A stretch of 64,000 nt of DNA from Burkholderia humptydooensis (GCF_001513745.1 NZ_CP013380.1:1-64000); one strand, 5' to 3'; shown: positions 11,380 through 20,225, numbered from the stretch's first letter. The notes: generated by a model not told the origin, from the letters alone. Numbers and translations are program-made.

Positions 11380-12458
11380 CGTTTCTCCGAAAGCGGATGC
11401 GCAGCGCCGGGTATCCCGGCCTCTTCGCTCGTGCGGCGCAGATACGAATCCGCATACGCGGCCGAGCGCGCGGCGAGCAGCGGGTCGCCCGACGCTCGGA
11501 TGCCGTCGGGCAGGATCGTCGGGTCGTAGTTGACGTCGCGGCACGCGCCGCTGTCCTGCGCCTCCACGCGATCGAGCACGAGCGTGCCCGCATCGATCGT
11601 CGTGCGATTCGCGGGCCATGTGCGCGTCGCGTCGTCGACGGGGTCGCCCGGCTCCGCCAGCGTGAGCAGCAAATGCCAGCGCTGCGGCCCGGAGCCGATG
11701 CGCCGCGTCAGGTCCTCCTGCAGCACGTTCGAATCGCCGGCCTTCGCGACATCGCCCGCCTCGGCCGTCTGTTCCGGCGCGACGCGCCACCGCACCGCCT
11801 GCCGCCTTCCCGCCGCATCGACGAGATAGAACGCGTTCAGGCTGTAATACGTCTCGGTGACGTAGCTCGCGCTCGGCTTCGCCGTCTTCGCCCACGCGCG
11901 GAACGCGGCCGTCTCCGGATGCGCGTCGAAGAACGCCTTCAGCTTCGCCGGGTCGGGCTTGCCCGTCTTCGGATCGGGCCGGCCCGCCACCGTCTGTTCG
12001 TAGAACGCACGCGGCGTCGCGACCGGAAACACCGGCATGCTGTTCATTCCCATGCGCCATTGCTCGCCGTCGGGCGCGGTCAGGCGCAGCGCGAGGCTGC
12101 GGATCGGCACGCTGTTGTCCGGCGCGTACGGATTGCCGCCCGGCAGCGCGAAGCGCCCGACCACCGGCGTGCGCACCGCCGCGAAAAAGGGCGCGGTCGA
12201 ATGCGCGCTCGCCGCGCCGTTGCCTTCGAAATAGCCCGTCACGCACACGCCTTTCGCGTGATTGCGCCGGTAGCCCGGATGCAGGCCGCTATTGCGCTGC
12301 AACGCGTCGACGAGTCGCTGCGGCGTCAGCCGGTGCGGCGCGAGCCAGCCGCCGACGTAGCCGAACGACGCCGCGAGTGCCGCCACCACGCCGCCGATCA
12401 GCGCCCACCGCCAGAGGCCGCGCGCCGGCCCGGCCGGCGGTGTTGAAGGATGTTCCAT
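11376..12458 (-). CDS. catalase family peroxidase (SrpA-like), membrane-anchored or exported
   Basis: 360-aa heme peroxidase of the small catalase (SrpA) group. An N-terminal hydrophobic segment (about 15-41) should export or anchor it. NHAKGVCVTGYFEGNG carries the distal His of the catalase core; FALPGGNPYAPDN and RSLALRLTAPDGEQW follow the fold; the C-terminal proximal Tyr lies in AAYADSYLRRTS. It is shorter than true catalases (about 480 aa), so peroxidase rather than strong catalase activity is likely. Divergent from the ECF sigma gene, with a leftward GGAATAA...CGTC promoter upstream. Confidence 0.88.
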   Translation of the reverse strand: MEHPSTPPAGPARGLWRWALIGGVVAALAASFGYVGGWLAPHRLTPQRLVDALQRNSGLHPGYRRNHAKGVCVTGYFEGNGAASAHSTAPFFAAVRTPVVGRFALPGGNPYAPDNSVPIRSLALRLTAPDGEQWRMGMNSMPVFPVATPRAFYEQTVAGRPDPKTGKPDPAKLKAFFDAHPETAAFRAWAKTAKPSASYVTETYYSLNAFYLVDAAGRRQAVRWRVAPEQTAEAGDVAKAGDSNVLQEDLTRRIGSGPQRWHLLLTLAEPGDPVDDATRTWPANRTTIDAGTLVLDRVEAQDSGACRDVNYDPTILPDGIRASGDPLLAARSAAYADSYLRRTSEEAGIPGAAHPLSEKR

Positions 12459-12500
12459 CGTGTACGCTCCCGACCGTCAGGCCATGTGTCGAACGCGCGT

Positions 12501-12527
12501 ATGACGGACCGCCGTCCGGTTTATTCC
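12501..12527 (-). promoter_or_regulatory. ECF-type promoter of the catalase/cytochrome operon
   Basis: On the minus strand GGAATAA (12521-12527) and CGTCAT (12501-12506) are separated by 14 bp, about 40 bases before the catalase ATG. The same pair faces the other way at 12555-12582, which suggests recognition by the sigma factor encoded next door. Confidence 0.5.
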
Positions 12528-12554
12528 ATCGAAAAATATTTTTTGCCGACGCAT

Positions 12555-12582
12555 GGAATAACCCTCGACGATCGAGCGTCTC
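12555..12582 (+). promoter_or_regulatory. ECF-type promoter of the sigma/anti-sigma operon
   Basis: GGAATAA (12555-12561), a 15-bp spacer and CGTCTC (12577-12582) lie about 45 bases upstream of the sigma ATG at 12627. The GGAAT -35 and CGTC -10 are typical of ECF promoters, and autoregulation is the rule in such operons. Confidence 0.5.
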
Positions 12583-12626
12583 ACGCATTGAATCCACGCT
12601 CACGACGGCATTCGATCCGACCCGCC

Positions 12627-13142
12627 ATGCCTCCCGCCGATCTCGACGACCAACTGCGCGAACTGTTGCCTCGACTGCGCCGCTTCGCGCTCTGGCTGAC
12701 CCGCGACGTTCACAGCGCCGACGATCTCGTGCAATCGACGCTCGAGCGCGCGCTGTCGCGCTGGTCGACGCGGCGCGACGCTTCGGCGCTGCGCAGTTGG
12801 CTCTTCACGATCCTGTACCGGCAGTTCGTCGACGCGACGCGCCGCGCGAAGCGCCACGCGTGGCTGCTCGGCCGGATCAAGGGCGACGACGAGCCGCAAT
12901 GGCCATCCGCCGAGGATCACGCGATCGCCCGCTCGATGCTCGACGCGTTCGGCCGGCTGTCGACGGAGCAGCGCAGTTTGCTGCTGCTCGTGGCCGTCGA
13001 GGGGTTCAGCTATCAGGAAGTCGCCGAGCTGCTCGACATCCCGATCGGCACCGTGATGTCGCGGCTGTCGCGCGCGCGGCAGGCGCTGCGCACGCTCGGC
13101 GACGGCGAGATTTCCGCTCCTTCGCTGCGTTTGATGAGATGA
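12627..13142 (+). CDS. ECF RNA polymerase sigma factor
   Basis: 171-aa extracytoplasmic-function sigma factor. Region 2 (about 10-75) contains LPRLRRFALWLTRDVHSADDLVQSTLERAL; region 4 (about 105-160) contains LSTEQRSLLLLVAVEGFSYQ and the HTH EVAELLDIPIGTVMSRLSRAR. The ATG at 12627 gives the usual short N-terminus; the frame stays open upstream across the promoter. Its TGA overlaps the anti-sigma ATG (ATGA). Control of itself and the divergent catalase/cytochrome operon is inferred from paired promoter motifs. Confidence 0.93.
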   Translation: MPPADLDDQLRELLPRLRRFALWLTRDVHSADDLVQSTLERALSRWSTRRDASALRSWLFTILYRQFVDATRRAKRHAWLLGRIKGDDEPQWPSAEDHAIARSMLDAFGRLSTEQRSLLLLVAVEGFSYQEVAELLDIPIGTVMSRLSRARQALRTLGDGEISAPSLRLMR

Positions 13143-13891
13143 ACATTCCGCCCGACGAACACGATCTTCACGCCTATGTCGACGGCCGGCTCGACGCCGA
13201 TGCGCGCGCGGCCGTCGAGCGCTGGCTCGTGCTGCATCCGGCGCGCGCGGCGCAGGTTCGGCGCTGGCGGCAGGATGCGCAGCAGTTGCGCGCGGCGCTC
13301 GATTCGGTCGCGGTGCCCGCGCCGACGGCAACGCTCGATCCCGCCGCGCTGCGCGCGCGCCGCGCCGAACGTGCGCGTGCGCGGCTCGCGGTGGCTGCGT
13401 CGCTCGTGCTGTGCGTCGGGCTCGGCGCGGTGGGCGGCTGGCAGGCGCACGGCTGGAACGGCGCGCCCGCCGCGCCGATGAGCGACGCCGTCGCCGCGTA
13501 CAGACTGATGGTTGTCGACCGCAGCGCGCGCGCCGACGTCGTGCAGAAGCAGCCGGGCGAATTGCAGGCGTGGGTTGCGCGCGAGGTCGGCGCATCGGTG
13601 CGGTTGCCGGATCTGAGCGGCGCGGGCTTCGCGCCCGTCGGCGGGCGGTTGTTCGCGACCGAGCGCGGTACGGCCGCGATGGTGCTGTACGAGGATGCGG
13701 CCGGGCGCACGCTGAGTTTCTACGTGCGGCCGCCCGAATCGGCGAATCGGCTGCTCGCGGCAGGAAGGCGCGTCGACGGCGCGCTGCTCGCGCGCTACGG
13801 ATCGGTGCGCGGGTTCAACTATGCGGTCGTCGGGCGGGCGGATAGCGTCGGCGAGGCGGCCGTCGCGCGAGCGCTAGACGCGCAGATCTGA
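13139..13891 (+). CDS. anti-sigma factor, single-pass membrane protein
   Basis: 250-aa regulator. The N-terminus (DEHDLHAYVDGRLDADARAAVERWL) matches the anti-sigma domain of RsiW/ChrR-like proteins without an obvious zinc HxxxCxxC. One membrane helix (about 82-99, LAVAASLVLCVGLGAVGGW) is followed by a periplasmic domain ending VRGFNYAVVGRAD, as in the family annotated transmembrane transcriptional regulator. It overlaps the sigma gene by 4 bp, a standard sigma/anti-sigma arrangement; the periplasmic part presumably senses the stress signal. Confidence 0.88.
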   Translation: MNIPPDEHDLHAYVDGRLDADARAAVERWLVLHPARAAQVRRWRQDAQQLRAALDSVAVPAPTATLDPAALRARRAERARARLAVAASLVLCVGLGAVGGWQAHGWNGAPAAPMSDAVAAYRLMVVDRSARADVVQKQPGELQAWVAREVGASVRLPDLSGAGFAPVGGRLFATERGTAAMVLYEDAAGRTLSFYVRPPESANRLLAAGRRVDGALLARYGSVRGFNYAVVGRADSVGEAAVARALDAQI

Positions 13892-14015
13892 CGGGCGGGG
13901 CACGGCGAACGTGCAAGTTTCGTCCGATGCGCTCGCGGTGTCGAGCGAGGGCGCGAGCGCATTGTCGGGCGCGCGGACAATCTCGGCGAAGCGGCCGCCG
14001 CGCATCACGCGACGG

Positions 14016-14381
14016 TCATTTGCACATCACTTTCAGCGTCTTCTTGTCGTCGATCCGGTAATCGCAGCGATTCACCCGCCCGGCGAGCCTGACGTCCTTC
14101 GTCTGGCCGTCCGCGTACTTGCAGCGGACCGTCACGTAGCGTCCCGCGTCGTACACGTAACCCAGCGCCCAATGCCCTTTCCGCTCGCCGGCGTCATCGG
14201 GAATCAGCGTCGCGAGGTCGCTCGGCGCGCCGTCGAACACGTCGACGTATTGCAGCGGGCTCTGCGCCCGCACCGGGCACACTTCCGCGCTCGCGCCGGA
14301 CACGCCCGTCGTGCCGAACGCGCCCGCGCACCCGAAAAACGACACCGCGAGCAATGCGCAGGCTGCCTTACTCCACGACAT
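14016..14381 (-). CDS. periplasmic immunity-type protein (STY0301/Tai2-like)
   Basis: 121-aa secreted protein: signal sequence about 1-32 (MSWSKAACALLAVSFFGCAG start), then a small domain with cysteines in EVCPVR, VRCKYADG, NRCDYRI and KVMCK that could form two disulfides. The start at 14381 lies 14 bp inside the end of the upstream amidase gene, behind GGAG, so the two are coupled. Position and secretion fit an immunity protein that blocks the amidase in the periplasm, as for the Tae2/Tai2 pair known in Burkholderia thailandensis. The pairing is from context and memory of that system. Confidence 0.75.
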   Translation of the reverse strand: MSWSKAACALLAVSFFGCAGAFGTTGVSGASAEVCPVRAQSPLQYVDVFDGAPSDLATLIPDDAGERKGHWALGYVYDAGRYVTVRCKYADGQTKDVRLAGRVNRCDYRIDDKKTLKVMCK

Positions 14382-14808
14382 AAAAATTGTCTCCGTTGTT
14401 CGACCGGCCATGCGCGCCCCAGCGCAGGCGCCGTTGCTGAACCGGTTGCGGCGTGGGCGGCGTGACGAACTGGTCGTAGACGAGGATGCCGCCGTCCTTC
14501 GACTGGCTGACGTAGATGGCCGCGTGGCCGTCGTACTTGCCGGCCGCGTTGAACGTCGCGATCACGGTGCCCGCGACGATCGACGCGTTCCCCTTCACCG
14601 CCGTGCCCTTGCGCCACTGCGCGGTGAGCGGCAGCGTCGGGCAGACCCGTTTCACGTACGACACGCATTGCCCGCAGAGATCGCGGCCGGACGTAACGCT
14701 GCCGGACGGCGCCTTGTCGAACGGCGCGAGCTTCGACGTGGGCGCGCAGGTCCAGCGGCCGACCGGCGCGTCGGCATTGCTCGAATAATGGGTGGAGACG
14801 TAAGGCAT
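14368..14808 (-). CDS. tae2: BPSL0067-family protein, Tae2-like type VI amidase effector
   Basis: 146-aa NlpC/P60-like peptidoglycan amidase candidate. Catalytic Cys is C45 or C48 in SGRDLCGQCVSYVK and the His is H95 in KYDGHAAIYVS, the Cys-His order of papain-fold amidases. There is no signal peptide, as expected for a type VI effector injected into the periplasm of rivals. ATG 14808 has the RBS GAGG; the frame's upstream part is AT-rich non-coding. No vgrG, hcp or other T6SS genes are in the window, so it depends on a system elsewhere. Confidence 0.8.
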   Translation of the reverse strand: MPYVSTHYSSNADAPVGRWTCAPTSKLAPFDKAPSGSVTSGRDLCGQCVSYVKRVCPTLPLTAQWRKGTAVKGNASIVAGTVIATFNAAGKYDGHAAIYVSQSKDGGILVYDQFVTPPTPQPVQQRRLRWGAHGRSNNGDNFYVVE

Positions 14809-15142
14809 GGTTTCCTCGGTTTTTTTAAGCGGAATTCGAATTGACACAACCAGCCAGGCGAACCGGATTGTCAGGCAGATGCGGGAAACGATCAACCGCC
14901 GCGACAATTCAACACAATTCTTGCGTCGGAGTGCAATTTGCGCTTCGCCTTCTTCTCGCGCCTCATCATGGAATAGCGCGGCACGTCCGTTCGTTTACAG
15001 GTCGAGCGTCAGGCGTTTCGCGGAAGCGATGTTTCGCCCATGCCGCAGGCGCTCGCACCTATCGACAAACAGCAACATGCAGGACGATGCCGGCCGATGC
15101 GCCGCGCGTCGATATTTCGGGGTGTCCATTCAGAGCCCTATC
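14809..15142. other. divergent intergenic region, 334 bp
   Basis: Separates the leftward amidase pair from the rightward secreted-protein gene. It is AT-richer than its surroundings, with repeated CAATTC and TTGACA-like words, and probably holds both promoters. No clear -35/-10 pair, RNA gene or repeat could be fixed. Confidence 0.5.
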
Positions 15143-15604
15143 ATGAACGAGCTGATTCGTTGCGCCGCTGCGCTGATTTGCGCAGGCGTGTCCGTCTCCG
15201 CGTGCGCGCAAACCTATGACGGAACGACCGCGTCGATCGACACGTCGCACTGCCGGGCGATCGCCGGACAGGCGGAAATCGACGGCACGATGCAGCAAGT
15301 CGTCGGCCGCGCCTGCCTGCAAAGTGACGGAACCTGGCGGCTCGTCGAGAACGACGACGGCAGCGTGATGTGGTATCCGATCGCCGAGTATCCGTACTCC
15401 GATCCGTGGTACTGGAGCACGCCTTTCTTCGTCGTCGGCGGCACGACTTTCGTCTTCGTCGATCGCTTTCACCACTTCCACCGGTTCCATCATTTTCATC
15501 CGATGACGCCGAGCCACATCGGCCCGCCGATGGGCGGGGGTTTCCATCACGGACCGCCGCACGGCGGCGGCATGCACGGATGGAGCGGAACGATGCGGCA
15601 CTAG
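15143..15604 (+). CDS. secreted histidine-rich hypothetical protein
   Basis: 153-aa protein of unknown function. Signal peptide about 1-22 (LICAGVSVSACAQ), two cysteines (SHCRAIAG, GRACLQ) that may pair, an aromatic stretch (YPYSDPWYWSTPFF), then a tail very rich in His and Phe (VDRFHHFHRFHHFHP) ending in Gly/His/Met repeats. The tail could bind divalent metals, which is inference. The ATG at 15143 follows GAGCCCTATC; the long upstream extension in this frame is not coding-like. Immediately followed by a degraded sigma-factor gene. Confidence 0.7.
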   Translation: MNELIRCAAALICAGVSVSACAQTYDGTTASIDTSHCRAIAGQAEIDGTMQQVVGRACLQSDGTWRLVENDDGSVMWYPIAEYPYSDPWYWSTPFFVVGGTTFVFVDRFHHFHRFHHFHPMTPSHIGPPMGGGFHHGPPHGGGMHGWSGTMRH

Positions 15605-15771
15605 CGGGCGCAAGCCGGCGCGCATTGCGTGCGCCATTGCGCGACGCACATCGTCCCGCCGGCCGTCGCGCCGCGTCGATCGATTTCCCCGCGCCGGAAC
15701 GCGGCGGCGACACGCGACATCTATGTCGTCACGATGCGCGAAAACGCCTGCCGCATCGGGTCCCGTTTTCG

Positions 15772-16124
15772 CGCACCGCCTGTCCGTCATTTATCGATGC
15801 GCTGAGCGCGCGCGATCCCGACCCTTCGTATCAGGCCGCGGCGCGCGCCGAGCTGCGCGGCCTGCTCGAGCGGCAACTCGAGCAGTTGCCGCATGCGTTT
15901 CGGATCGTGTTCGTGCTGCGTTCGGTCGAAGAGCTGAGCGTCGACGAAACCGCGCGTTGCCTCGGCATTCCCGAGGCAACGGTGCGCAGCCGCCATTTCC
16001 GCGCGAAGCGCTCGCACGCGAGATCGAACTCGTCGAGCACGACGTATTCGAGTTCGGCGGCGGCGATTGCGATCGCATCGTGGCGGCGGTCATGCAGCGT
16101 CTCGCCGCGCGGCATCCTCGATAA
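15772..16124 (+). pseudogene. decayed ECF sigma factor (region 4 remnant, frameshifted)
   Basis: One frame encodes FIDALSARDPDPSYQ, LLERQLEQLPHAFRIVFVLRSVEELSVDE and the HTH TARCLGIPEATVRSRHFRAK, clear sigma region 4. At about 16001-16010 the homology moves to another frame, which continues REALAREIELVEHDVFEF to TAA at 16124. The N-terminal region 2 is not seen upstream, so the gene is both truncated and frameshifted. The break lies at GCGCGAAGCG, consistent with loss of a short segment between two CGCGAAG copies (inference). Confidence 0.75.
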
Positions 16125-16229
16125 GCGGCAGGTTGCGCGTCACGATCGAAGCGATTCGGCTACAGTCCGGGTGTGCGGCCGCGCCGAAGACGGCCGCCGA
16201 TGCTTCGACCCAACCACGAGGATCACCCC

Positions 16230-16787
16230 ATGCGCATCATCCGGGCCTGGCTCGCCCTGGCGTTCGTCGCGTCCATGACGTGCATCGCTTCCGCCGCCCA
16301 CGCCGCGCCTGCCGGCAAGACGCTGACGTTCGACGGCGTCGATTTCTTCCAGCGCGACGCCACCGGCAATCGGCTCGAATACACGCCGAAGGGCGAGGAC
16401 GATCTGTCGACATGGCGCACGATGATCACGCTCGTGCGCTACCCGGACGCGACGACGGCCGACGGGCTCGCCTCGATCGCGGATTCCGTGCTCGGGCTCT
16501 ACAAGCAGAACGGCGCATTGATCCTGAAGGTCAACGCGGTGCCGGCCGCGCGCGGCAAGCCGGCCGAATACTTCATCTCGGTCGCGTTCCCGACGCGCGA
16601 TTTCATCGAAGCGGTGTTCACGCGCATCGCGCTCGTCGACGGCGCGGGCGCGGGCGCGATCTACTCGCATCGCGAATACGGACGCGCGGTCGGCAACGAA
16701 GTGAGCGCATGGATCGAGAAGAACGGGCCGGCGAAAGAGCGCGCACTCAGGCAATGGAATCCGCTGCCGACTGCCGGCGGAAAATGA
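16230..16787 (+). CDS. secreted hypothetical protein
   Basis: 185-aa exported protein of unknown function. Signal peptide about 1-26 (IRAWLALAFVASMTCIASAAHA|AP). The mature part starts GKTLTFDGVDFFQRDATGNRLEYTP and continues as a compact alpha/beta domain with motifs TWRTMITLVRYPD and YSHREYGR; no cysteines or membrane segments after the signal. ATG 16230 is preceded by GAGGATCACCCC, a good RBS. It stands alone between the sigma remnant and the convergent racemase operon. Confidence 0.75.
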   Translation: MRIIRAWLALAFVASMTCIASAAHAAPAGKTLTFDGVDFFQRDATGNRLEYTPKGEDDLSTWRTMITLVRYPDATTADGLASIADSVLGLYKQNGALILKVNAVPAARGKPAEYFISVAFPTRDFIEAVFTRIALVDGAGAGAIYSHREYGRAVGNEVSAWIEKNGPAKERALRQWNPLPTAGGK

Positions 16788-16869
16788 GCGGGCGAGGGGC
16801 GAGCGCTGTAACGAAACGCGCCGCCCGAGGCAGACCGATCGCGCGAAGCGGCTTCACGCGCCCGGCGAG

Positions 16870-18003
16870 TCATCCTTTCGCGACGAACGCCGCGATCTCG
16901 TCTTCCGCGAACCCCGCTTCGCGCAGGATCGCGGCGCTGTCCGCGCCGCGCCGCGGCACCGCGCCTGGCCGCGCGTTCGGCGAGCCGGAAAACCGCGGCG
17001 CCGGCGCCGCCTGCAGCACGCCGTCGCGCTCCGCATAGACGCCGCGCGCCGCCAGATGCGGATGCGACTTCGCTTCGACCGGGCTCAGCACCGGCGCGAA
17101 ACAGACGTCGGTGCCCTCCATCAGCTCGACCCAATGCGCGCGCGGCCGGCTCGCGAAAATTTCCGCGAGCCGCGCGCGCAGCCGGGGCCAGCGGCTCGCA
17201 TCGTACGGATGCCGGAAATCCTCGTCGCCGGCGAGATCGAGCTTGTCCACGAGCAGCGCGTAGAACTGCGGCTCCAGCGCGCCGACGCTGACATGGCCGC
17301 CGCACGCGCAGCGATAGCTGCCGTACCAGTGCGGGCCGTCGAGCAAGCCCTGGCCGCGCGCCATCGGCATGAAGCCCGCCGCGTGAATCGACAGCAGCAG
17401 GTTCATCAGATTCGCGCTGCCGTCGACGATCGCCGCGTCGACGACTTGCCCCTGCCCGCGCAGGCGCGCGTCGACAATGCCCGCGAGCACGCCGATCGCG
17501 AGATACAGCGCGCCGCCGCCGAGATCGCCGACGAGCGTCGGCGGCGCGAGCGGCGCGTCGCCCGGCTGCCCCGCGTACCAGAGCGCGCCGGACAGGCCGA
17601 TGTAGTTGATGTCGTGGCCCGCCGCGTGCGCGAGCGGCCCATCCTGCCCCCAGCCCGTCATCCGTCCGTAGACGAGCTTCGGATTGCGCGCGAAGCACGC
17701 GTCGGGGCCGAGCCCGAGCCGCTCCATCACGCCGGGGCGCATCCCTTCGATCAGTGCGTCGGCGCCCTCGGCGAGCCGCAGCACCGCATCGATCGCCTCC
17801 GGCTGCTTCAGGTCGAGCGCGAGCGAGCGCTTGCCGCGATTGAAGATCGCGTGGCGGCCGAGGTCGAGCGGATCGCCGTCGCGGCCGGCCGTGCGCTCGA
17901 CGAGGATCACGTCCGCGCCCATGTCGGCAAGCAGCATCCCGCAGAACGGCGCCGGACCGATGCCGGCGATTTCGACGATTCGGATTCCGTGCAAAGGGCC
18001 CAT
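16870..18003 (-). CDS. alpha-methylacyl-CoA racemase (CaiB/BaiF family III)
   Basis: 377-aa cytosolic enzyme epimerising (2R)/(2S)-2-methylacyl-CoA so that branched chains can enter beta-oxidation. The family III CoA-transferase fold starts GPLHGIRIVEIAG. The three racemase residues of AMACR/MCR are in place: H130 in AAGHDINYIGLSG, D160 in LVGDLGGGAL and E244 in ALEPQFYALL; GHDINY is specific for racemases against transferases in this family. Last gene of a leftward catabolic operon; 98 bp after the hydratase/dehydrogenase gene. Confidence 0.88.
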   Translation of the reverse strand: MGPLHGIRIVEIAGIGPAPFCGMLLADMGADVILVERTAGRDGDPLDLGRHAIFNRGKRSLALDLKQPEAIDAVLRLAEGADALIEGMRPGVMERLGLGPDACFARNPKLVYGRMTGWGQDGPLAHAAGHDINYIGLSGALWYAGQPGDAPLAPPTLVGDLGGGALYLAIGVLAGIVDARLRGQGQVVDAAIVDGSANLMNLLLSIHAAGFMPMARGQGLLDGPHWYGSYRCACGGHVSVGALEPQFYALLVDKLDLAGDEDFRHPYDASRWPRLRARLAEIFASRPRAHWVELMEGTDVCFAPVLSPVEAKSHPHLAARGVYAERDGVLQAAPAPRFSGSPNARPGAVPRRGADSAAILREAGFAEDEIAAFVAKG

Positions 18004-18101
18004 GCCCGCTCCCGTGAGGTTCGATGTCTTTGGCGTGACGACGCGCCACGCGGCGCGCGGCCCAACGCGCCACGAACACCGCGCGCTTCGCGCGACCCCG
18101 C

Positions 18102-20225
18102 TCAGTAGAAACTCCGCCGCTGCGCCGCCATCTCGCGCAACAGCGCCGGCGCGGCGAAGCGCGCGCCGTGCCGCGCTGCGAGACGATCGCACGTCGCGAC
18201 GAACGCGTCCACCCCGACGCCGTGAATGTGCGACACCGGCCCGCCACGGAACGCCGGGAAGCCCCAGCCGAGAATCGCGCCGACATCCGCGTCGCGCGCC
18301 GTCATCAGCACGCGCTCTTCGAGGCAGCGCGCGGTCTCGACCGCCTGCACCGTCACGAGCCGCTCGATCAGCGCCGTCACGTCGGGCTGCTCGGCCGCGA
18401 CCGGAAACTCGCGCGCGAGCCCCGGCCACAGCGCCTTCCTGCCGCCCGTCGCCGGATAGTCGTAATAGCCGAGCCCCGCCTTGCGGCCGAGCCGGCCGAG
18501 CTCGACCATTCTCGCGGCCACGTCCTCGCCCGGCCGCGCGGCGTACGCGTCGCCGAGATCGGCGCGCGTCTGCTTCGTGATCTTGTGGATCAGATCGCTC
18601 GACACCTCGTCGGTCAGCGCGAGCGGGCCGACCGGCATCCCGGCGAGCAGCCCGGCGTTCTCGATCAGCGCGGGCGCGACGCCCTCGGCGAGCATCGCGA
18701 GCCCTTCGAGCACGTAGGTCGAGAACACGCGGCTCGTGTAGAAGCCGCGCGAATCGTTGACGACGATCGGCGTCATCCCGATCGCTTTCACGTAATCGAG
18801 CGCGCGCGCGAGCGTCGCCTCGCTCGTCTCCCGGCCGACGATCACTTCGACAAGCGGCATCTTCTCCACCGGCGAGAAGAAATGCAGGCCGATGAAGTTC
18901 GCCGGCCGCGCGCTCGCCTGCGCGAGCCCCGTGATCGGCAGCGTCGACGTGTTCGACGCGAAGAGCGCATCGGGCGCGAGCACCGCTTCGCTCTTGCGCG
19001 TCACGTCGGCCTTGATCGCGCGATCCTCGAACACCGCCTCGATCACGAGCTCCGCGCCGTCGAGCCGCGCGAAATCGGTCGTCGGCGCGATCCTCGCAAG
19101 CAGCGCGTCGGCTTTTTCCTGCGCGAGCCGGCCGCGCTGCACCTGTTTGTCGACGAGCTTGCGCGAATAGTCCTTGCCGCGCGCGGCCGCCTCTTCGCTC
19201 GTGTCGATCAGCACGACGTCGAGCCCCGCCTTCGCGCTCACGTACGCGATGCCCGCGCCCATCATCCCCGCGCCGAGCACGCCGATCTTCCGGTAGCGCT
19301 GCGCCGGCACGCCGGCCGGCCGCGCGGCGAGCTTGTTCGCTTCGTTCATCCCGAAGAACAGCGTGCGGATCATCGCCTTCGCTTGCGGCGACAGCACCGC
19401 CTTCACGAAATAGCGCGCCTCGGTCTTCAGGCCCGTGTCGAGATCGGTCAGCAGCCCTTCGTACACGCACGACAGGATGCTCGCGACGGCCGGATAATTG
19501 CCGTAGGTCTTCTGCCGCGCGAGCGCGTTCGCCGCCATGAACACCTGCTGGACGGACGGATGCGTGAGCGCGCCGCCCGGAATCTTGAAGCCCTTCGCGT
19601 CCCACGGCTGCGTCGCGGTGCGGCGGCTCGCGTCGAGCAGCCACACGCGCGCGGCCGCGATCTCCTCGCCCGCCGGCACGACCGCGTGCAGGATGCCCGC
19701 GGCCAGCGCGTCGGCCGCCTTCAGCCGCTTGCCTTCGAGCAGGAGCGGCAGCGACGCCTGGATGCCGACGAGGCGCGGCAGGCGCTGCGTGCCGCCGCCG
19801 CCCGGCAGCAGGCCGAGCGTCACTTCCGGCAGGCCGAAGCGCGCCCTCGGCGTGTCGGCCGCGACGCGGTAGTGGCCCGCGAGCGCGATCTCGAGCCCGC
19901 CGCCGAGCGCCGAGCCCGGCATCGCGATCGCCACCGGCTTGCCGCCCGTCTCGAGCGCGCGCAGCGCGCGGTGCAGCTCGCACGTGCGCGCGAAGAGCGT
20001 CTCGGCATCGTCGCTCGCCTGCAGCCATTCGAGGTCGCCGCCCGCGATGAAATCGGGCTTCGCCGACGTGACGAGTATCCCCTTCACCGCCGCGTCCTGA
20101 AGCGCGCGCGCCGCCGCCGCGAAGAACGCCTCGCAGCTCTCGCCGTTCAGCACGTTCTGGCTGCGCTGCGGCAGGTTCCAGCTCAAGGTCGCGATGCCGT
20201 CGTCATCGAGCGTGTAATCGATCAT
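18102..20225 (-). CDS. enoyl-CoA hydratase / 3-hydroxyacyl-CoA dehydrogenase fusion (FadJ/FadB-like)
   Basis: 707-aa bifunctional beta-oxidation enzyme. The N-terminal crotonase domain (1-190) has the oxyanion strand GSALGGGLE (E112) and second glutamate E135 in FGLPEVTLGLLPG. The central NAD-binding domain has GVLGAGMMGAG at 315-325, the dehydrogenase His in NFIGLHFFSPVEKMPL, and a duplicated C-terminal HCDH domain. All key residues are visible. Starts at ATG 20225, 12 bp after the thiolase stop, so the two form an FadAB-like pair. Confidence 0.95.
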   Translation of the reverse strand: MIDYTLDDDGIATLSWNLPQRSQNVLNGESCEAFFAAAARALQDAAVKGILVTSAKPDFIAGGDLEWLQASDDAETLFARTCELHRALRALETGGKPVAIAMPGSALGGGLEIALAGHYRVAADTPRARFGLPEVTLGLLPGGGGTQRLPRLVGIQASLPLLLEGKRLKAADALAAGILHAVVPAGEEIAAARVWLLDASRRTATQPWDAKGFKIPGGALTHPSVQQVFMAANALARQKTYGNYPAVASILSCVYEGLLTDLDTGLKTEARYFVKAVLSPQAKAMIRTLFFGMNEANKLAARPAGVPAQRYRKIGVLGAGMMGAGIAYVSAKAGLDVVLIDTSEEAAARGKDYSRKLVDKQVQRGRLAQEKADALLARIAPTTDFARLDGAELVIEAVFEDRAIKADVTRKSEAVLAPDALFASNTSTLPITGLAQASARPANFIGLHFFSPVEKMPLVEVIVGRETSEATLARALDYVKAIGMTPIVVNDSRGFYTSRVFSTYVLEGLAMLAEGVAPALIENAGLLAGMPVGPLALTDEVSSDLIHKITKQTRADLGDAYAARPGEDVAARMVELGRLGRKAGLGYYDYPATGGRKALWPGLAREFPVAAEQPDVTALIERLVTVQAVETARCLEERVLMTARDADVGAILGWGFPAFRGGPVSHIHGVGVDAFVATCDRLAARHGARFAAPALLREMAAQRRSFY

